64,000 nucleotides of DNA from an uncultured Kiloniellaceae bacterium (GCA_947500035.1 CANMQP010000010.1:434001-498000), one strand, 5' to 3'. Counted from the stretch's first letter, positions 1 to 8,563 are shown. The notes: a model not told the origin generated them from the letters alone. Translations and numbers: made by a program.

Positions 1-598
1 GGTCGTTCGCCAACGCCATGGCGATCATGACTCTTTGCCGCATCCCGCCGGAAAGCTGGTGGGGATACTCCCTCAAACGCTTCTCCGGCGCGGGAATCCG
101 GACTCTTTTCAGCATTTCCAGCGCCCGCTCCAGCGCTTCGGTTTTTGTCACCTGCCGGTGGCGGCGCACCGCTTCGCTGATCTGTTCGCCCACCGTGTAG
201 ACCGGATTTAGGGAGGTCATGGGCTCCTGAAAGACCATGGCGATCCTGTCGCCCCTGATTTCCGAGATCTCTGATTTTGGCAGCGATAACAGATCCTTAC
301 TGTCAAAGGTCGCGCTACCGGAAGTGATCTCCGCGGGCGGGTTGGGCAGCAGGCCCATGAGCGAAAGCGCCGTAATGCTCTTGCCGCAACCGGACTCTCC
401 GACCAGACACAGCGTCTCGCCCGGCGCCACGGTGAAGGAGACGCCGTCCACCAGATTGCTGTTGATGCCTTTGAAGCCGATCGAGAGATTCTCGACCGCA
501 AGCACCGGCTCTAGGGGGGCAACACCCGGGGCCGCGTTCTTACCGGTCTGGCTTGCCGATGAAGCCGAAGGCTCCATAAGAGCGGACTCAGGAGGCAT
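1..598 (-). CDS. Oligopeptide/dipeptide-type ABC transporter ATP-binding protein (C-terminus outside window)
   Basis: Reading the minus strand from the ATG at 598 gives about 199 residues that run open off the left edge, so the C-terminal part is missing. I see a Walker A GESGCGKS near residues 67-74, a Q-loop segment VFQEPMTSLNPV near 123-134 and the signature LSGGMRQRV near 183-191. The EPMTSLNP wording is typical of DppD/OppD-type peptide and nickel importer ATPases, which sit in the cytoplasm and energise uptake through paired permeases. About 30 extra residues precede the domain, and an in-frame ATG at 577 is an alternative start. Its ATG overlaps the end of the upstream GntR gene by 11 bp, so the two are probably co-transcribed and the regulator likely controls the transporter. 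The substrate cannot be told. Confidence 0.93.
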   Translation of the reverse strand, partial: MPPESALMEPSASSASQTGKNAAPGVAPLEPVLAVENLSIGFKGINSNLVDGVSFTVAPGETLCLVGESGCGKSITALSLMGLLPNPPAEITSGSATFDSKDLLSLPKSEISEIRGDRIAMVFQEPMTSLNPVYTVGEQISEAVRRHRQVTKTEALERALEMLKRVRIPAPEKRLREYPHQLSGGMRQRVMIAMALAND

Positions 599-1364
599 GG
601 CTGAGACCGCCCGCCGTCACGGCCAGAAGGCGTTCATGAAGCGAGAGAATGTGCTGACGGGCCGCGGCTTCGGCGCCGGCCGGATCGCGCCGTTCGATGG
701 CGGCGACGATCGTGTCGTGCTGGTCGGTGTAGAGCACCCGGCTTTCCTGGCTGCGCGCCAGTTCGCGCACGTGATGCCATGCCGGGTCCTGACGGACCTT
801 GTCGACAATGTTGAAGAGGGCCAGAAACAATGTATTTCCAGCGGTTTGCGCGATATAGCGGTGCAGGGCGCTATCCCAAAGCTCTCGGCTGTCCGCATCT
901 TGCGCCTCGCTGATTTTGCGGGTCAGATCGCGCAGATGCCTGATGTCATCCTCGGTGGCGCGCAACGCGGCGAGCTGCGCCAGCGCGGGTTCGATCCGTA
1001 GGCGCACTTCCATGACCTCGAAGAAATTGGAGCGGCTCGAAAGGCCGTCGATCACGGGACCGCTTTTGTCGGGTGCGGGGCCGACATAGGTTCCCGAACC
1101 CTGGCGCCGCCAGATCCGGCCTTCGGATTCCAGAACCTCGAGCGCGCGGCGGACCGCCCGGCGCCCGACTCCAAGAGTCTCGGACAGCTCCCGCTCGGTG
1201 GGTAGTTGATGATCCGTGGTCGAGAGGTCCTGGTCGAGCATCTCGCGCAGCCGTTCCAGCGCCAGGCTTGAGTTGCTTGATCTGAGGTTGCTTTGTCCGG
1301 CGTTCGAACGCCCGCTTGTATCAACCGCGGGTTCTTTGGCGTCTTTTTGCGTGTCGGACTGCAT
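588..1364 (-). CDS. GntR-family transcriptional regulator, FCD (FadR/VanR-like) subfamily
   Basis: The 258-residue protein has an N-terminal winged helix-turn-helix (about residues 33-95, with LPTERELSETLGVGRRAVRR as the recognition region) followed by an all-helical FCD ligand domain. The FCD part keeps the acidic/histidine pattern expected of metal-assisted carboxylate binding, for example ALHRYIAQTAGN and later DQHDTIVAAIERRDPAGAEA. Such regulators usually repress a neighbouring catabolic or transport operon and release DNA when a small carboxylic acid binds. Here the next gene is a peptide-type ABC ATPase that overlaps it by 11 bp, so the regulator probably heads that operon and controls itself. 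About 35 low-complexity residues precede the HTH, so the true start could be slightly downstream. The ligand is unknown. Confidence 0.93.
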   Translation of the reverse strand: MQSDTQKDAKEPAVDTSGRSNAGQSNLRSSNSSLALERLREMLDQDLSTTDHQLPTERELSETLGVGRRAVRRALEVLESEGRIWRRQGSGTYVGPAPDKSGPVIDGLSSRSNFFEVMEVRLRIEPALAQLAALRATEDDIRHLRDLTRKISEAQDADSRELWDSALHRYIAQTAGNTLFLALFNIVDKVRQDPAWHHVRELARSQESRVLYTDQHDTIVAAIERRDPAGAEAAARQHILSLHERLLAVTAGGLSHAS

Positions 1365-1387
1365 GTAGGGTGATCCGCAGATAGGGA

Positions 1388-1601
1388 AACCAATCGAAAG
1401 TGATCACATAATTGATTCGAATTGGTTCGATTGCAAGCTGAGTTGTCACGCACTCTGAATCCTGGCTGTTTTCAGGTACCCGAGATCCATTGGGATCTGG
1501 GCGTCAATACTGCCCAGAAAATCGCCTTATTTTCGAGTGTTCTGCCTGAATGAGATGCGGTTCACTTTGCGATGAGTGGAAGGGAACCAATTTTGATTGG
1601 T
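1388..1601. promoter_or_regulatory. Candidate operator region with repeated ATTGGT half-sites
   Basis: The 328-bp gap between the GntR gene and the next gene (1365-1692) holds a repeated half-site. AACCAAT lies at 1388-1394 and its mirror ATTGGTT at 1421-1427, both followed by TTCGA-type bases. A tighter copy, ACCAAT-TTTG-ATTGGT, is a perfect 6+4+6 inverted repeat at 1586-1601. The pair nearest the GntR start codon is well placed for autoregulation. That these are FCD-regulator operators is inference from position and symmetry only. Confidence 0.45.
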
Positions 1602-1692
1602 ATCAGATGAATAGATAGACTGGGCGAAAACCAGCGGCAGGGCGCCGTTTCGGCACCGATTCCGACTCAGCTGGATCAGCGCCGCTGCCTGC

Positions 1693-2733
1693 CTACGGCG
1701 CGCAGACCTCCTCTGCCGCAGAATTGGGCAACCGCTCGCTGAGGAATTTGTACCAGCTCACGTATCTGAGGCGGGAAGAACTGTTAGAGCGCGCCATGGC
1801 ACTACTTTCCGAACAGAGGGCCAGCATCTTTTCGCTGTCGTCCAGGAAGAGGCCGATCAGATCCCGGCTTTGGGCATAACGCGCGGGCCTGATCGTCTCA
1901 TTGAAGTAGCTGCGGCGGAGGTCCTGCTGACATTCGCGTCTGTCCAAAGGGTCGGTTTCGGCGCCACAGGCGTTCGAGATCACGGCGGGCGTAGGACAGG
2001 AATTGACGGTTGCGTCGCAGCCGCAGTCACCCTGTTCGATGCAGCGCTGGCCGCTTTCCTTCGCGGCCCAGACGTTGAAGACTGCCGTGGTTGCCGCAAG
2101 GTAGACGGCCCCCTGATCGGCATCCGGGTCCGCCAGTTGGCCGGATTGAGCGAACGCCGTGAGGCCCTCGGCGATCTCGCTTGCGGCCGCTTCAAGCTCT
2201 TCTGCCGCACGACCGGTTGTCTTGGGTGGTGAGGCTGTGAGGTCGCAGACCACTCCCCATCCTGCAAGAAGAGGGTCGAAATACTCCGCGAAAAGGAAAT
2301 CACGGCTGAAACGTCCGGTCTGGGAGACCAGATTGCCTCTCGCTGCTTCCACGTCGCTCTTCAGGAGACCGGCAAGGCCGACGTTTCCGACCTGCAGGTG
2401 CATCATGGCATCCAGAACAGTGAGATGCGCGGCTTCGGCTTCTTTCGTGCCGAATTGAACTCGAAAGGCCCGGATGGCGTTGCGTGTCTGCGAAAACGTG
2501 GGCTGTGATGCGACCGGCAAACTCGAAAGACATCCCGGTTGCTCGCCTTCGCCAGAGAGAAAGAGTTCGGCGAACTCTGCGCGATAGATTTCGTGGATAT
2601 CTTCAAGCGCCTGCTTTTGCGGGAGGACCTTCGGCAGGTTCCCACGAGGGCCTGTCGCTTCACAAGCGGATAAGACTGCGAGGCAGGTTGCCGCGATCAG
2701 GACGGAGCGAACTATCTGCATCGGTTCTGTCAC
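1693..2733 (-). CDS. Putative lipoprotein of unknown function
   Basis: I do not recognise the family. The 346-residue product starts with a lipoprotein signal: a basic/hydrophobic stretch from MQIVRSVLIAATC to AVLSAC, where the cysteine would be lipidated, so it is probably anchored in the periplasm or outer membrane. The mature part is soluble-looking and helical, with a cysteine-rich patch near residues 235-275 (CIEQGDCGCDATVNSCP and later CGAETDPLDRRECQ) that may form disulfides. The listed start is a GTG. An in-frame ATG at 2721 would give a cleaner signal peptide and is perhaps better. It follows the large gene at 2737 after only 3 bp, so the two very likely form one operon and act together. 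Confidence 0.7.
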   Translation of the reverse strand: MTEPMQIVRSVLIAATCLAVLSACEATGPRGNLPKVLPQKQALEDIHEIYRAEFAELFLSGEGEQPGCLSSLPVASQPTFSQTRNAIRAFRVQFGTKEAEAAHLTVLDAMMHLQVGNVGLAGLLKSDVEAARGNLVSQTGRFSRDFLFAEYFDPLLAGWGVVCDLTASPPKTTGRAAEELEAAASEIAEGLTAFAQSGQLADPDADQGAVYLAATTAVFNVWAAKESGQRCIEQGDCGCDATVNSCPTPAVISNACGAETDPLDRRECQQDLRRSYFNETIRPARYAQSRDLIGLFLDDSEKMLALCSESSAMARSNSSSRLRYVSWYKFLSERLPNSAAEEVCAP

Positions 2734-2736
2734 TCT

Positions 2737-4827
2737 CTAAGCTGTTTCGAATTCGGCTGTTTCGAGTTGGGCAGGGTCGAGTTGGGCGGGGTCGAGTTGG
2801 GCGGGGTCGAGTTGGGCGATCACGCCACGGATGAAGCTGTCGAAAGTCTCACTGCCGCCATCCACCAGCGTGAAGGGGGCCGCCAGATAGTTCAGGATGA
2901 CCCGTTCGAGGAAGTCCGGCAGGTTCTCCCCGTCGATCGACGTGCCGACCTCAAGCTCGGCGGCGGCGAGTGAGAGGGTTAGAACGCTCCTGAGCTCATC
3001 ATGCCCGACCGCGTCACCGGCGAGGAGCACGGCGCCGCGCCGCGCAACCGCCGTCAGGCTCTTCCGTAAAGCCTCAACCATGACCGGTCCTGAGAGGAGT
3101 TTAGTCGGGTCACTGATCAGACCGTCAATGATGCCCACGGTGAGCGGTTGAAGGATGTCGGCTTCGTCGAAACCGGCCCAGACGGCGGGATTGGCGGTCA
3201 CGGCACGTATCGAGGCGGTCAGAGCTTGCTTGCGCCCGGCGCGTGTCAGCAAGGGTTTAACACCCTCGGTGCCCAACGCGCCGCCGACCGTCACAAGAAC
3301 GCTGCGGAAACGGTCATCCATCTCGACCAGCGCAAGGTTGTTGCTGGCGGCTTTCAATGCCGCATCAGTGATGACGATCACATCGTCGCGTTGCAGGCCG
3401 TCGCCGACTGCCTGACCTGCCGCTTCAAAGGCGGCGCCGACCACTGTTGCCGCGAAGCGATTGTTCCCTGCGACCAGGTCGGGATGATCCGATAGGACGA
3501 CGAGGCTTTTCGAGACAATATCGCGCAGTGTCTCGCGCTCGAAGCTCTGCTTCAGCGGTGTGTCCGAGAGGACTTGAGCCAGATTCGTGACCAGATCGGT
3601 GGCGAAGGGCGGGAGCGCTGTCGTGCTGGCAAGGGCCCCCGGATTGGAAGCGACGGCGCCAAGCGCAACCTGATAGATCCCAGCGAAGATCCTGCCGGTG
3701 CCCAGTTCGCGGAAAAAGTCGTTCGCCGCGGCGCGCTCGCCGATGCTGCCCGCAACCGCAGTTGCGACCGCGGTAATCAGGGGCCGATCGCCGATCTTGC
3801 CTTTCAGGATTCCTTCGACGTTTTGAGCGCCAGCGGCGAGGCCAGCTTCAATCACACCGAAGATTGCCGTCTTGTCTCCGTCCAGTATTTCGGGAAAGCC
3901 ATCGGCAAAGGCATTGAGTGTTGCAGTGATGACGTCCTTCGCGGCTTTGTCGGAGGAGAGGAAAGAGGGATCCGAGGCGACTTGCCGAAAAAGGCTGGAG
4001 GTTAGGTCTTTGAAGCCTTCGGCGGTGATCAATCGTGCGAAGAATTCGTCCGCGCGCTCCTTGTCGCCGGCGCCGTCACCGGCTTCGGTTCGCCCGGCGG
4101 CGCGCACATCGTTGAGCGCGCCGAAGAGGGCCTTGAGCGCTGCTTCGTTGGGAAGGCTGTCAGGGTTGTCGAGGGCGGCGAAGAGCGCGGAGCCAAGCAG
4201 ACTCTGGTAAATTGTTCTGATCGAAAAGTCGTCGAAATCCTGCTTCACCGCGAATTCGGAAATTACGGATTCGACCAGGACCCGTGTCTTGGGATTGGCG
4301 ATAAAGCTCGCGGCATTCTCGCCGAGAAATTCGAGGGCGGTGTCCACCGTCGCGAGCGCCAGGCGCGCGAACACGGGATTGCGAGACAGGCGCTGAGACT
4401 CAACGACGTAATAAGCGAGCCGCATTTCGGTGTTTGGCCCGGAACTCGCCAGCGCGCGCAGGTCGCCAGGGCCGGCACCCTCGCTTGCGAGGAGTGTGGC
4501 CGGGATGTCGGCCGCCTCGAAATAGAGCTTGTAACAACTGTTCAGTTTTGCCGCGGGCGGATTGAGATCATTTGTAATGGCGGCCTTTACCTCTGCGAAA
4601 TCCGTGACGAGACCGCGGGTATGAAGAATCGCCAACCCAGTCGGTGAATCGAAGAACGCCCACATTTGACGCAAAAACTTACTCCGGTCTTCGCGTTTTG
4701 GGGCAGGGGGCAGGCGGAAGGGCAGGCCCTTCGTCGTTTCGTTCAGGGAGAGTATCGTGTCGACCCGACCACGGTACTTAAGCACCGCCGTGATCGCGGA
4801 CATGATAACCGACACTGGTATCGTCAC
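2737..4827 (-). CDS. Large helical protein of unknown function with a C-terminal AQLDP repeat tail
   Basis: The 696-residue protein matches nothing I recognise. It is rich in alanine and leucine and seems to be built from repeated helical units (recurring patterns of the type ALFAALD..., VVLSDHPDLVAGN), which could be an alpha-solenoid. I see no clear signal peptide, membrane helix or catalytic motif. The extreme C-terminus is a run of five-residue units, AQLDP three times, then AQLET and AEFET. It is encoded by 15-bp DNA repeats, so the tail length may vary between strains. It is directly followed by the lipoprotein gene at 1693-2733. A structural or scaffolding role at the envelope is possible, but this is only a guess from the partner. 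Confidence 0.65.
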   Translation of the reverse strand: MTIPVSVIMSAITAVLKYRGRVDTILSLNETTKGLPFRLPPAPKREDRSKFLRQMWAFFDSPTGLAILHTRGLVTDFAEVKAAITNDLNPPAAKLNSCYKLYFEAADIPATLLASEGAGPGDLRALASSGPNTEMRLAYYVVESQRLSRNPVFARLALATVDTALEFLGENAASFIANPKTRVLVESVISEFAVKQDFDDFSIRTIYQSLLGSALFAALDNPDSLPNEAALKALFGALNDVRAAGRTEAGDGAGDKERADEFFARLITAEGFKDLTSSLFRQVASDPSFLSSDKAAKDVITATLNAFADGFPEILDGDKTAIFGVIEAGLAAGAQNVEGILKGKIGDRPLITAVATAVAGSIGERAAANDFFRELGTGRIFAGIYQVALGAVASNPGALASTTALPPFATDLVTNLAQVLSDTPLKQSFERETLRDIVSKSLVVLSDHPDLVAGNNRFAATVVGAAFEAAGQAVGDGLQRDDVIVITDAALKAASNNLALVEMDDRFRSVLVTVGGALGTEGVKPLLTRAGRKQALTASIRAVTANPAVWAGFDEADILQPLTVGIIDGLISDPTKLLSGPVMVEALRKSLTAVARRGAVLLAGDAVGHDELRSVLTLSLAAAELEVGTSIDGENLPDFLERVILNYLAAPFTLVDGGSETFDSFIRGVIAQLDPAQLDPAQLDPAQLETAEFETA
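2743..2817 (-). repeat. 15-bp in-frame tandem repeat coding AQLDP units
   Basis: Five 15-bp units encode AQLDP, AQLDP, AQLDP, AQLET and AEFET just before the stop codon of the 696-residue protein. The first three units are nearly identical at the DNA level (CAACTCGACCCCGCC type), which suggests recent slippage expansion. The last two units are diverged. Confidence 0.85.
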
Positions 4828-4948
4828 GCGGCTTCCCCCGTCTGTTGCCGACTTCGTGTATCTCTTTAGCTTAGCACAGCGACCGCCACGGGGAGAACAA
4901 CAGGCAGCGGAATGACGGTCGAAGTGCTAAAGTCTGAGGCGCACCAAT

Positions 4949-5746
4949 TCAGGTGATCACGGTTTCGCCGGTTCTGAAGGCACGGCGAAACCTTTCCAAC
5001 CCGTGGCTGCCGCCGTTGACCAGCCGTCTGGCAGCGCGCAAGTCACCGCGCACAATGGCTTCCTTGATCCGCCGTTCTTTGACCTTCAGGAAGGCTGCTA
5101 GGACATCAGCGGCGACCTCAGGCTCGTTGGCCCGATCCGGGTTTTCGATCAGTTCGTTTCCCAATCCGATTTTTTCGCCGATCCGCGCGTAGTTATCGCG
5201 GCCGGTCAACTGAATGTAGCCTCTGCCTTTGAAGAGATCGCCGTCGGGCTTGCCCTGGTTGCCCAGGTCACGGCGGTTGTCGTAGAGATCGAAGGGATGG
5301 CCGCCGGGCGAGGTGTTGAAGCGTGATTTGCCCTCCGAGATCGGCAGGAAGCCGGCGGTTTCCGCGCGGATGGTCGCCAATGCCATCAGCACCATGTTCT
5401 TGTCTGCAAGCTCGCTCGCAACCAGAGAGCTCAGAACAGGCGGCAGATTAGTTTCGATATTGGACCGCGGGGTTGAAGGGAACATTTTCGAAACCCGCTC
5501 GACCGTCACGCTTGCAATGGCAAGTGGTGGATCGGGTTCAACATCTGCGGAGAGGCTGGCCAGTGTCTGCGGACCAGCGATGCCGTCGACGAGCAAACCC
5601 TCACTGGCTTGGAAAGCCCGCAACGCCGTCTCCGTGGCGTTGCCGAAATGACCGTCTATGACACCCGGATTGAAACCCGCTTGTTTCAGCTTTTCCTGGA
5701 GCTCTTTGACGTCTTCGTTTCGCATGCCCCGTTTCAGAGTAGCCAT
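4949..5746 (-). CDS. Peptidoglycan-binding domain fused to a GH19 chitinase/lysozyme-like domain
   Basis: The 265-residue protein begins with a PG_binding_1 domain (about residues 5-65: LKRGMRNEDVKELQEKLKQ, then VIDGHFGNATETALRAFQ). It continues with a glycoside hydrolase family 19 domain. The segment RAETAGFLPISEGKSRFNT carries the likely catalytic glutamate near residue 125, and FKGRGYIQLTGRDNY is the second GH19 hallmark. Enzymes of this build usually cut peptidoglycan, as in phage endolysins or cell-wall remodelling, more often than chitin. No signal peptide is visible, so export would need a holin or another route, which resembles an endolysin. No other phage genes flank it, so it is probably a domesticated or stand-alone enzyme. 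Confidence 0.88.
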   Translation of the reverse strand: MATLKRGMRNEDVKELQEKLKQAGFNPGVIDGHFGNATETALRAFQASEGLLVDGIAGPQTLASLSADVEPDPPLAIASVTVERVSKMFPSTPRSNIETNLPPVLSSLVASELADKNMVLMALATIRAETAGFLPISEGKSRFNTSPGGHPFDLYDNRRDLGNQGKPDGDLFKGRGYIQLTGRDNYARIGEKIGLGNELIENPDRANEPEVAADVLAAFLKVKERRIKEAIVRGDLRAARRLVNGGSHGLERFRRAFRTGETVIT

Positions 5747-6179
5747 CGTTCCCCCATCATGTCATGCAATTGTATGCAAGCGAATAGTATCACAAGATTT
5801 TCATCAGGTACTGGTTTTGTATCCCCAGACTTTCTATCTTCAGTGATACGGATCGCGCGTCGGCGCGGTTGCCGTGGGTTTCGTCCGAGAGGTGGAGCTT
5901 TATTTCCCGCCTTATGTGGGACCGAGACCAGAGGGTTATAGTGTTGGAATTCAAATGCTTCGTGTATCGCCTTTAATTGTCACTCAGATTTCACGCCAGT
6001 GTGACAGGCTTGGTGCTTGTATGTCATAAGTGGTCGTACAATATTACTTGTGACGAGGCTAATAAGGCGAAGGTCTACCTTGCATTAAGGCGCAACAGCT
6101 TAATCGGCGGCGGGTAGGCGATACAGCTACGTTTCGTTCCATCTTTATTTCAAGACTGCGCCTGAACGGAGCGATTAAA
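5747..6179. other. Non-coding gap upstream of the cNMP-EAL gene
   Basis: About 430 bp between two divergent genes. It is more AT-rich than its surroundings from 5760 to 5830 and holds no convincing ORF in any frame. It should contain the promoters of both neighbours. I see no strong hairpin or recognisable regulatory RNA. Confidence 0.5.
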
Positions 6180-7445
6180 ATCAACGACGTACCGCACGAT
6201 ATACCGCAGCCGTACAAGGTAACCCTTCGGCCTGGAGATCTGCTTTTTGGCGAAGGCGAGCAGGGCGAGCGTGCCTATGTTGTGGAAAACGGTGTGGTCG
6301 AGGTGGTCAAACAGACCTCTGAAGGCTCTGTAACCCTGGCCAGACTTGGTCATGGCGAGATTGTCGGCGAGATGGCGCTGTTCGATAACGCGCCGCGATC
6401 CGCAACGGTTGTGGCCGTCGAGGAGACAACGTTGCTCTCGATCGACCGCCTGCAGATTGACGCAAAAATCCGAAACGCCGATCCCACAATTGCCCTCCTT
6501 ATCGACACCCTTACCAATCGGCTGCGCTCTATGCAGAGCCTCTTGGGCGCACCAAGCCTGCCGCATACGGTGAGTGAACCCGGCGATGGCGCGTTGCTTG
6601 CGGCGCGCGCGGGCACGGAGGATGTCAGACAGATTCTCCGCTTCGAGCGCCAACTTATCGCCGGCCTTGAAAATGATCAGTTTTTTGTCGAATTCCAGCC
6701 CATTATGAGTCTTGAGACTAACGATATCGCTGGGTTCGAGGCACTTGTGCGCTGGCGTCATCCCGATTTGGGGAACGTATCCCCCCAACGTTTTATACCG
6801 GTGGCGGAAAACCTCGAAGCGGTCGTCCAGCTCGATCGCGAAATCATCGCCCGAAGCCTTTCCTTTATCTCCGAAGCGAACAGGGTTCGCGAGGAGGTTT
6901 GCGCGTCCCACCGCGACTGTGCGCCGATCCATGTGTCTTTCAATCTTTCGACGGTGCGTTTGTCCGACGGCAGCGTGATCAGCGATATCGATGCCGCGCT
7001 CGCAGAGCACAGCGTTGATCCGGCGATGCTGAAGGTCGAGGTAAACGAACAGATCCTGATCCGGGATGCCCAACAGGCAATCGCGATCCTTTCCGAGTTG
7101 CGCAGCCGTGGCATCGGGGTCCTTTTGGATGACTTTGGAACCGGCTACTCCTCCTTGAGCTATCTTGCCCGCTTACCGATCGATATTCTCAAGATCGACC
7201 GCAGCTTCGTCAAAGCCATGACGCGCTCGGAACAGAGCAAAACCATTCTGGCGTCGATCTGCGCAATGGCGGGGGCATTGGGAAAAGATGTCATTGCCGA
7301 AGGCATCGAGAAGCCGGAGCAGGCGAAGATGCTGACCGAAATGAACTGTTCTTTCGGACAGGGTTACTACTTCGCGCAGTCGATGCTGGCCGAAGACGCT
7401 CTTGCATTCATAAGGTCCGTGACGCCGGCGGCGCAAAAGGCCTGA
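6180..7445 (+). CDS. Cyclic-nucleotide-binding domain protein with C-terminal EAL (c-di-GMP phosphodiesterase) domain
   Basis: The product joins an N-terminal cNMP/CRP-like domain (about residues 5-110, with LRPGDLLFGEGEQGERAYVV, HGEIVGEMALFDNAPRSATV) to an EAL domain. The EAL part keeps EALVRW near 186, VEVNEQ, the metal-binding LDDFGTGYSS near 316, LKIDRSFV, AEGIE and GQGYY, so it should hydrolyse c-di-GMP to pGpG. A cyclic nucleotide or similar ligand may control it. The start is odd: homology begins well before the first GTG (6282), yet no ATG, GTG or TTG occurs in frame between the upstream stop near 6063 and 6282. I place the start at an ATC at 6180 because GGAG lies 8 nt upstream. A mutated ATG is the alternative. 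It converges with the gene at 7478. Confidence 0.85.
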   Translation: MNDVPHDIPQPYKVTLRPGDLLFGEGEQGERAYVVENGVVEVVKQTSEGSVTLARLGHGEIVGEMALFDNAPRSATVVAVEETTLLSIDRLQIDAKIRNADPTIALLIDTLTNRLRSMQSLLGAPSLPHTVSEPGDGALLAARAGTEDVRQILRFERQLIAGLENDQFFVEFQPIMSLETNDIAGFEALVRWRHPDLGNVSPQRFIPVAENLEAVVQLDREIIARSLSFISEANRVREEVCASHRDCAPIHVSFNLSTVRLSDGSVISDIDAALAEHSVDPAMLKVEVNEQILIRDAQQAIAILSELRSRGIGVLLDDFGTGYSSLSYLARLPIDILKIDRSFVKAMTRSEQSKTILASICAMAGALGKDVIAEGIEKPEQAKMLTEMNCSFGQGYYFAQSMLAEDALAFIRSVTPAAQKA

Positions 7446-7477
7446 CACGAAGCTGCGCACACCAGTGTTCTTTGCTT

Positions 7478-8407
7478 TTAAGCGCTTTGGTCACCGTGGT
7501 TTTTTACGATTGCCGCAAGAGCTGCAGAGGCCAGCCGGGCGGCCGGAGGGTCAGCGCGGCTTGTCAGCAGGATTGGGACCTTTGCCCCCAATCCGATGCC
7601 TGCGGCACAGGCATTCATGTAATGCACCATCATCTTAAAGAGCGCGTTGCCGGTCACGATATCCGGTACGACAATGATGTCGGCATGTCCGGCGACCGGA
7701 TGATCGACACCCTTGGTGCGCGCCGCGTCTGCGGATAAGGCGAGATCCATTGCCAGGGGGCCGAAAACATCGGCGCCTTTGACGCTGTCCTGAGCCCAGT
7801 CGGTGAGAAGCTTCGCCTCGATGCTGGAGGGCATCTGCTCCATTTGCTCCTCGGTCGCAGAGAGAAGGGCGACTTTTGGTTTCTCGATGCCCAGAGCATG
7901 CGCCAAATCGACGGCATTCTGAATGACGGCTTTCTTGGTCTCGACGTCAGGGTGAATATTGACGGCGCAGTCGGTCAGCAGAAGCTGTCCCGCCCGGCCG
8001 GGCACCGTCATGTGAAAGACGTGTGTCAGGCGCCGCTCTGTGCGCAGGTTCGCGTTTCGGCTGAGCAAGGCGCGCATGAAGACATCTGTGTGGATATGCC
8101 CTTTCATCACGGCAGCAACGTCGCCGCCGCTGGCGGCGCTTGCAGCGGCAGTCGCGGCCGATTGCTCGTCTCCGGCCTCGATCACCGCATATTCGGAGAT
8201 ATTCCAGTTGAGCTCGGAGGCATATTTCTGAATGGCATCGCTGTCGCCAAAAAAGACCGGTTCGATGACCCCCGCGCTGGCCGCGTCGTAGGCGCTTTCC
8301 ATGACCACAGCGGCACCCGCATTAACGATGGCAGTGCGCAGCGGCGCTGAAGATCTTGCCGCGCGCAGAAGGCCCTGCGGGCATTCAACCTGGTTTTTTC
8401 CGAGCAT
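7478..8407 (-). CDS. Phosphate acetyl/butyryltransferase family protein
   Basis: The 309-residue protein has the fold and motifs of the C-terminal catalytic part of phosphotransacetylases and phosphate butyryltransferases: AVMKGHIHTDVFMRALL, FHMTVPGRAGQLLLTDCAVN and GHADIIVVPDIVTGNALFK. It would move an acyl group between CoA and phosphate. It is shorter than Pta of E. coli and resembles the 300-residue single-domain enzymes often annotated as bifunctional enoyl-CoA hydratase/phosphate acetyltransferase. No acetate or butyrate kinase lies in the window, so the partner is elsewhere. It is followed on the same strand, after about 285 bp, by the IclR gene's terminus, and a palindrome at 8564-8580 lies upstream of its start. 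The acyl chain preference is uncertain. Confidence 0.88.
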   Translation of the reverse strand: MLGKNQVECPQGLLRAARSSAPLRTAIVNAGAAVVMESAYDAASAGVIEPVFFGDSDAIQKYASELNWNISEYAVIEAGDEQSAATAAASAASGGDVAAVMKGHIHTDVFMRALLSRNANLRTERRLTHVFHMTVPGRAGQLLLTDCAVNIHPDVETKKAVIQNAVDLAHALGIEKPKVALLSATEEQMEQMPSSIEAKLLTDWAQDSVKGADVFGPLAMDLALSADAARTKGVDHPVAGHADIIVVPDIVTGNALFKMMVHYMNACAAGIGLGAKVPILLTSRADPPAARLASAALAAIVKNHGDQSA

Positions 8408-8563
8408 TCGCTGACTCCCGAGGTTTATTCCATCACGCCGGGCCGACAGTCTTGTCGCTGTGATTCGGCGTGCCCGTGTCGTCTGGAGCTATCACGCGGT
8501 ATTGGCTGGGCTCCCGCGTTGGCACGGCTTCTCATGCGCCGAGCTACCCCAATTCTCTAAAAA

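Noticed and set aside
2743-2817. AQLDP units as a true pentapeptide-repeat fold
   Set aside because: The units superficially fit A(D/N)LXX, but five copies with proline in each are too few and unsuitable for a quadrilateral helix.
4949-5746. Prophage remnant around the endolysin-like GH19 gene
   Set aside because: No holin, tail, capsid or integrase gene lies nearby, so a single lysozyme-like gene does not support a prophage.
7478-8407. Phosphate acyltransferase as part of a sulfoacetaldehyde (Xsc-Pta) route
   Set aside because: No xsc gene is present, and the sulfolactate cluster here ends in SuyAB, which does not need Pta.
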